NCBI GenBank assembly: GCA_964404605.1
Contig: CAYOKT010000024.1
Location: 1 to 36,255, forward strand
From: CAYOKT01 sp964404605
GTDB taxonomy: Bacteria > Electryoneota > Electryoneia > Electryoneales > Electryoneaceae
Reading direction: 5' to 3'
Length of the DNA: 36,255 nucleotides
Part shown: positions 34,135 through 36,255 of the stretch, piece after piece
Layout of the letters: each line of letters opens with the position of its first letter
How positions within the stretch are numbered: the first letter of the stretch is position 1
Made by a program: the position numbers and the translations under genes
The notes under the pieces: model-generated
What the model saw: the letters and a program-made list of their open reading frames with translations, nothing else
Database searches by the model: none
Told to the model about the DNA's origin: nothing

Positions 34135-34153
34135 AAGAGTCCCGGTCCACCCG
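34135..34153 (+). repeat. Partial copy of the dispersed palindrome
   Basis: GAGTCCCGGTCCACCC matches the right half and tail of the repeat (AGTCCCGGGCCACCC) with one change. The left half is missing. Confidence 0.45.
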
Positions 34154-34180
34154 CTGACGTTCGTCGCGGACACCCTCATG

Positions 34181-34214
34181 AAACCCGGGACTGAAGTCCC
34201 GGGCCACCCGCCCG
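34181..34214 (+). repeat. Dispersed palindromic repeat, copy 4
   Basis: AAACCCGGGACTGAAGTCCC continues into GGGCCACCCGCCCGCG. It is practically identical to copy 1. The base composition drops sharply just after it. Confidence 0.85.
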
Positions 34215-34259
34215 CGATATGAATCAATTATTGAGAATCAATACACAGGAGTAGAAGAA

Positions 34260-34466
34260 GTGCGTGCTTGGGTTTACATTGGTGAACAAACCTATTATCC
34301 TGTTATCTATCATGATGTGTATTTTGAAAATGGACCTGCGATAGCAGTGCAAAGCAAGATTGTTGAGTGTGATCTGTTGGGACTTCCAATGTATCGAAAC
34401 ACGACTTCGATAGCACAAACAACGGATCCTGTTGTGAAATACAGTTTTAGATGGCCCATCTTTTAA
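34260..34466 (+). CDS. Small AT-rich ORF of unknown function
   Basis: The 68-codon frame starts with GTG and has AGGAG eight bases before it, so translation is possible. The product (starting MRAWVYIGEQTYY) has no recognised domain or signal peptide and no Cys or His pattern of note. By direct count 34261-34320 has 23 G+C out of 60 bases (38 percent), far below the neighbouring genes. It could be a young or foreign gene, or the remnant of a longer protein. A tiny upstream frame of 11 codons (34219-34254) ends on the ribosome-binding site and may be accidental. Confidence 0.35.
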   Translation: MRAWVYIGEQTYYPVIYHDVYFENGPAIAVQSKIVECDLLGLPMYRNTTSIAQTTDPVVKYSFRWPIF

Positions 34467-34505
34467 AAAGTTCAATGTAAGATCATAACCTGAAGGCCTT
34501 TGGCC

Positions 34506-36255
34506 ATGTATCGTTTCCTCGTCGTGAAAAGCGGTCGATTTATTATATTATGTTTCGCATTCATAGCGCTTTTACAGTTGCCGCCTCATGCAATCGCAAA
34601 CATCATCCGTGTACCGGAGGATTACCCGACGATTCCGGGTGCGATTGAAGCGGCTGCTTCCGGTGACACGATCGTTGTAGCGGAGGGGGTATATGAAGAC
34701 AGCATCGGAATTGAGAATCGCAGCCTTACGATCGCCAGCCAGTATATACTCGATGGTAACACCAGCCATATCGAAGCGACGCGTCTTGTGCGTCCGGGCA
34801 GGCGCGTGCTCTATGCGACCAGCGATCAATTCGATCGTTTTGAGTTGACAGGATTGACTGTCACCGGAGGAGCATTGGAACTGGGTGGAACGAACGCTGC
34901 AAGGCTTGAGGGTTTGGATGTTAAACTGAGCAATAACCGTTTCACAAATTGTCTTTCTGTTTCTGGCGGCATTTATTTTCATTATTGTTCTATCGAGCTA
35001 GATAACAACCTTTTTAGGGGTGATAGTGCATCAAACGCTGGAGGTGCCCTATCACTTATTTCTTCTCGAGGTCTTATTAGGGAAAATCTTTTTATAGACA
35101 ATTCAGCTCCCTTCGGAGGAGCGCTGCATATAGGGTCGGGTCAACCAGATAGTGCAGCGCGATGGGATATTATCGGTAATTATTTTGAAAGCAACACTGT
35201 ATCAGCATTGGGGGGTGCTATCTCGGTCTTCAATGTTGATTCCATTCGCATACAAGACAACCGTTTTATCAGGAATCGCGCTGAGGGTATGGCGATCGGG
35301 GGTGCCATCGATGTGGGGAGCTACATCGACTGGTGCGAGATCTCCGGCAACCGTTTCGAGGCGAACTACGCGGGTTGGGTCGGTGGGGCCCTCGCGATCC
35401 ACAGTCCTACCACCTTTTCCAACAACCTTTTCCTGAGGAACATCGCCAATTTATCAAGCGCCGTTGTAGTGCAGGATGTCAATGCAACCGGGCCGTTTGC
35501 CGCTTGGGGGACGAACAACGCGTTCATCAACAACTTCCCATTGTCCCGCGAGACGGTTAGTTATTCCGTTGTCACCGCGGCCGGGCAAGCCACACTGGTG
35601 CTGGAGGAGAACGATTTCTTCAACAACGAGAAGGATGCTGTTCGGCTGAGCGCCGTAATCCCCGGAACGGTGGAGGTGACGAACAACTACTGGGGGTACG
35701 CCTCGGGGCCCTACCAGATGGCGCAGAACCCCGATGGTGAGGGGGATACGGTTGCGGTTGGAATCGACGTGCTGCCGTTCGCCGAGGAGCCGTTCACGGA
35801 CTACCGCCGGCCTGAGCCGTTCAACCTGGTCTCGCCGGAGGACGGCGCCCGGCCGCCGCTGTGGGTGGTGACCTTCCGGTGGCGCGCGACCACCAGCCCG
35901 AACCCCGGGGGCAATGACAGCCTGACCTACCGGGTGGAGACGGCGCTGGACTCGGCCTTCGCCTTTCCGGCGAGCCGCCACAACGCCGGGCGCGACACGA
36001 CGCTTACCGTCGAGGTGGACCCGGATTCTGTCGCAGTGCTGTGGTGGCGGGTGTACGTGGAGGACGCGCTTGGCATCCGCCGGTATTCGAGCGAGGTGCG
36101 TCGGCTGGACTGGACAGACGCCGCGCCGGAGCAGGGGCAGCGCGGCCCGCCGGAGCGCTGGGAGGTGCGGCGGGTGTATCCGAACCCGTTCAACAGCGCA
36201 GTGCGGGTGACGGTGGCCCTGCCGCGGGCTGGGCCGCTGCGGGCGGCGGTGTACG
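34506..36255 (+). CDS. Secreted right-handed beta-helix protein with T9SS-type C-terminal domain (runs off the window)
   Basis: The frame is open from ATG 34506 to the window end (583 residues seen). A signal peptide (RFIILCFAFIALLQLPPHAIA) is followed by IIRVPEDYPTIPGAIEAAAS and GDTIVVAEGVY, the classic first turn of right-handed parallel beta-helix repeat proteins. Many rungs of the type NNRF or NNLF follow (residues of about 140-420), several with Gly-Gly-Ala turns. An Ig/fibronectin-like domain begins near residue 438 and a sorting domain at 557 (VYPNPFNSAVRV), which is cut by the window edge. It is probably exported by the type IX route. The first half is AT-rich, while the end has normal high GC, suggesting a mosaic gene. 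Confidence 0.85.
   Translation, partial: MYRFLVVKSGRFIILCFAFIALLQLPPHAIANIIRVPEDYPTIPGAIEAAASGDTIVVAEGVYEDSIGIENRSLTIASQYILDGNTSHIEATRLVRPGRRVLYATSDQFDRFELTGLTVTGGALELGGTNAARLEGLDVKLSNNRFTNCLSVSGGIYFHYCSIELDNNLFRGDSASNAGGALSLISSRGLIRENLFIDNSAPFGGALHIGSGQPDSAARWDIIGNYFESNTVSALGGAISVFNVDSIRIQDNRFIRNRAEGMAIGGAIDVGSYIDWCEISGNRFEANYAGWVGGALAIHSPTTFSNNLFLRNIANLSSAVVVQDVNATGPFAAWGTNNAFINNFPLSRETVSYSVVTAAGQATLVLEENDFFNNEKDAVRLSAVIPGTVEVTNNYWGYASGPYQMAQNPDGEGDTVAVGIDVLPFAEEPFTDYRRPEPFNLVSPEDGARPPLWVVTFRWRATTSPNPGGNDSLTYRVETALDSAFAFPASRHNAGRDTTLTVEVDPDSVAVLWWRVYVEDALGIRRYSSEVRRLDWTDAAPEQGQRGPPERWEVRRVYPNPFNSAVRVTVALPRAGPLRAAVY

Noticed and set aside
1..36255. CRISPR array, integrase/phage genes or a restriction endonuclease partner for the methyltransferase
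   Set aside because: No regularly spaced repeats, Cas, integrase, phage structural or endonuclease-like proteins were seen in any frame.

Overview
The window is one contiguous piece of a high-GC, Gram-negative bacterial chromosome. Lipid A genes (lpxB, lpxK) show an outer membrane with lipopolysaccharide. A porU-like sortase next to a porV-like outer-membrane protein, together with C-terminal sorting-type domains (an Asn-Pro-Phe or Asn-Pro-Val motif in a final Ig-like domain), points to a type IX secretion (T9SS) background. This combination at high GC fits a member of the FCB superphylum outside classical Bacteroidetes, such as the Eisenbacteria, Krumholzibacteriota, Latescibacterota or Zixibacteria type of lineage. 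The exact phylum cannot be settled from the sequence alone.

Layout. 1-3700 (minus strand): recJ, the RNase P RNA gene, a coiled-coil zinc-ribbon protein and a tRNA with anticodon CAT. 3726-7499 (minus): four genes chained by 4-base stop/start overlaps, in transcription order a beta-class DNA methyltransferase, lpxB, a DUF374 acyltransferase and lpxK. 7784-8251 (plus): a hot-dog thioesterase. 8585-21814 (plus): a tight six-gene envelope operon of porU, porV, a large secreted protein with a degenerate M6-type metalloprotease domain plus FG-GAP repeats, a peptidase/beta-propeller/beta-barrel fusion, and two DUF5683 paralogs. 21815-22268 is a repeat-rich gap. 22269-30312 (plus): an RmlD-like reductase, a polyprenyl diphosphate synthase, HPr and enzyme I of the PTS, a sugar nucleotidyltransferase, metK and ahcY. 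30405-34064 (plus): a large exported protein of unknown function and an outer-membrane beta-barrel, closed by a clear intrinsic terminator. 34212-36255: an AT-richer segment with a small ORF and a right-handed beta-helix secreted protein that runs off the window.

How the parts work together. The lpxB/DUF374/lpxK block makes and probably acylates lipid A. PorU and PorV are the cell-surface maturation and anchoring arm of T9SS, and at least two other products in the window (the M6-like protein and the beta-helix protein) carry the sort of C-terminal domain that such a system recognises. The core T9SS motor and translocon (PorK/L/M/N, SprA) is not in the window. HPr and EI occur without any sugar permease, which suggests a regulatory phosphorelay. 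MetK and AhcY form the supply and clean-up ends of the S-adenosylmethionine cycle.

The window also holds a family of dispersed palindromic repeats (four copies in the same orientation), one of which supplies the stop codon of the thioesterase. A 41-base duplication of the end of a gene brackets a block that contains two different repeat elements.

All calls are made by reading the sequence. No database search, structure prediction or folding program was run.
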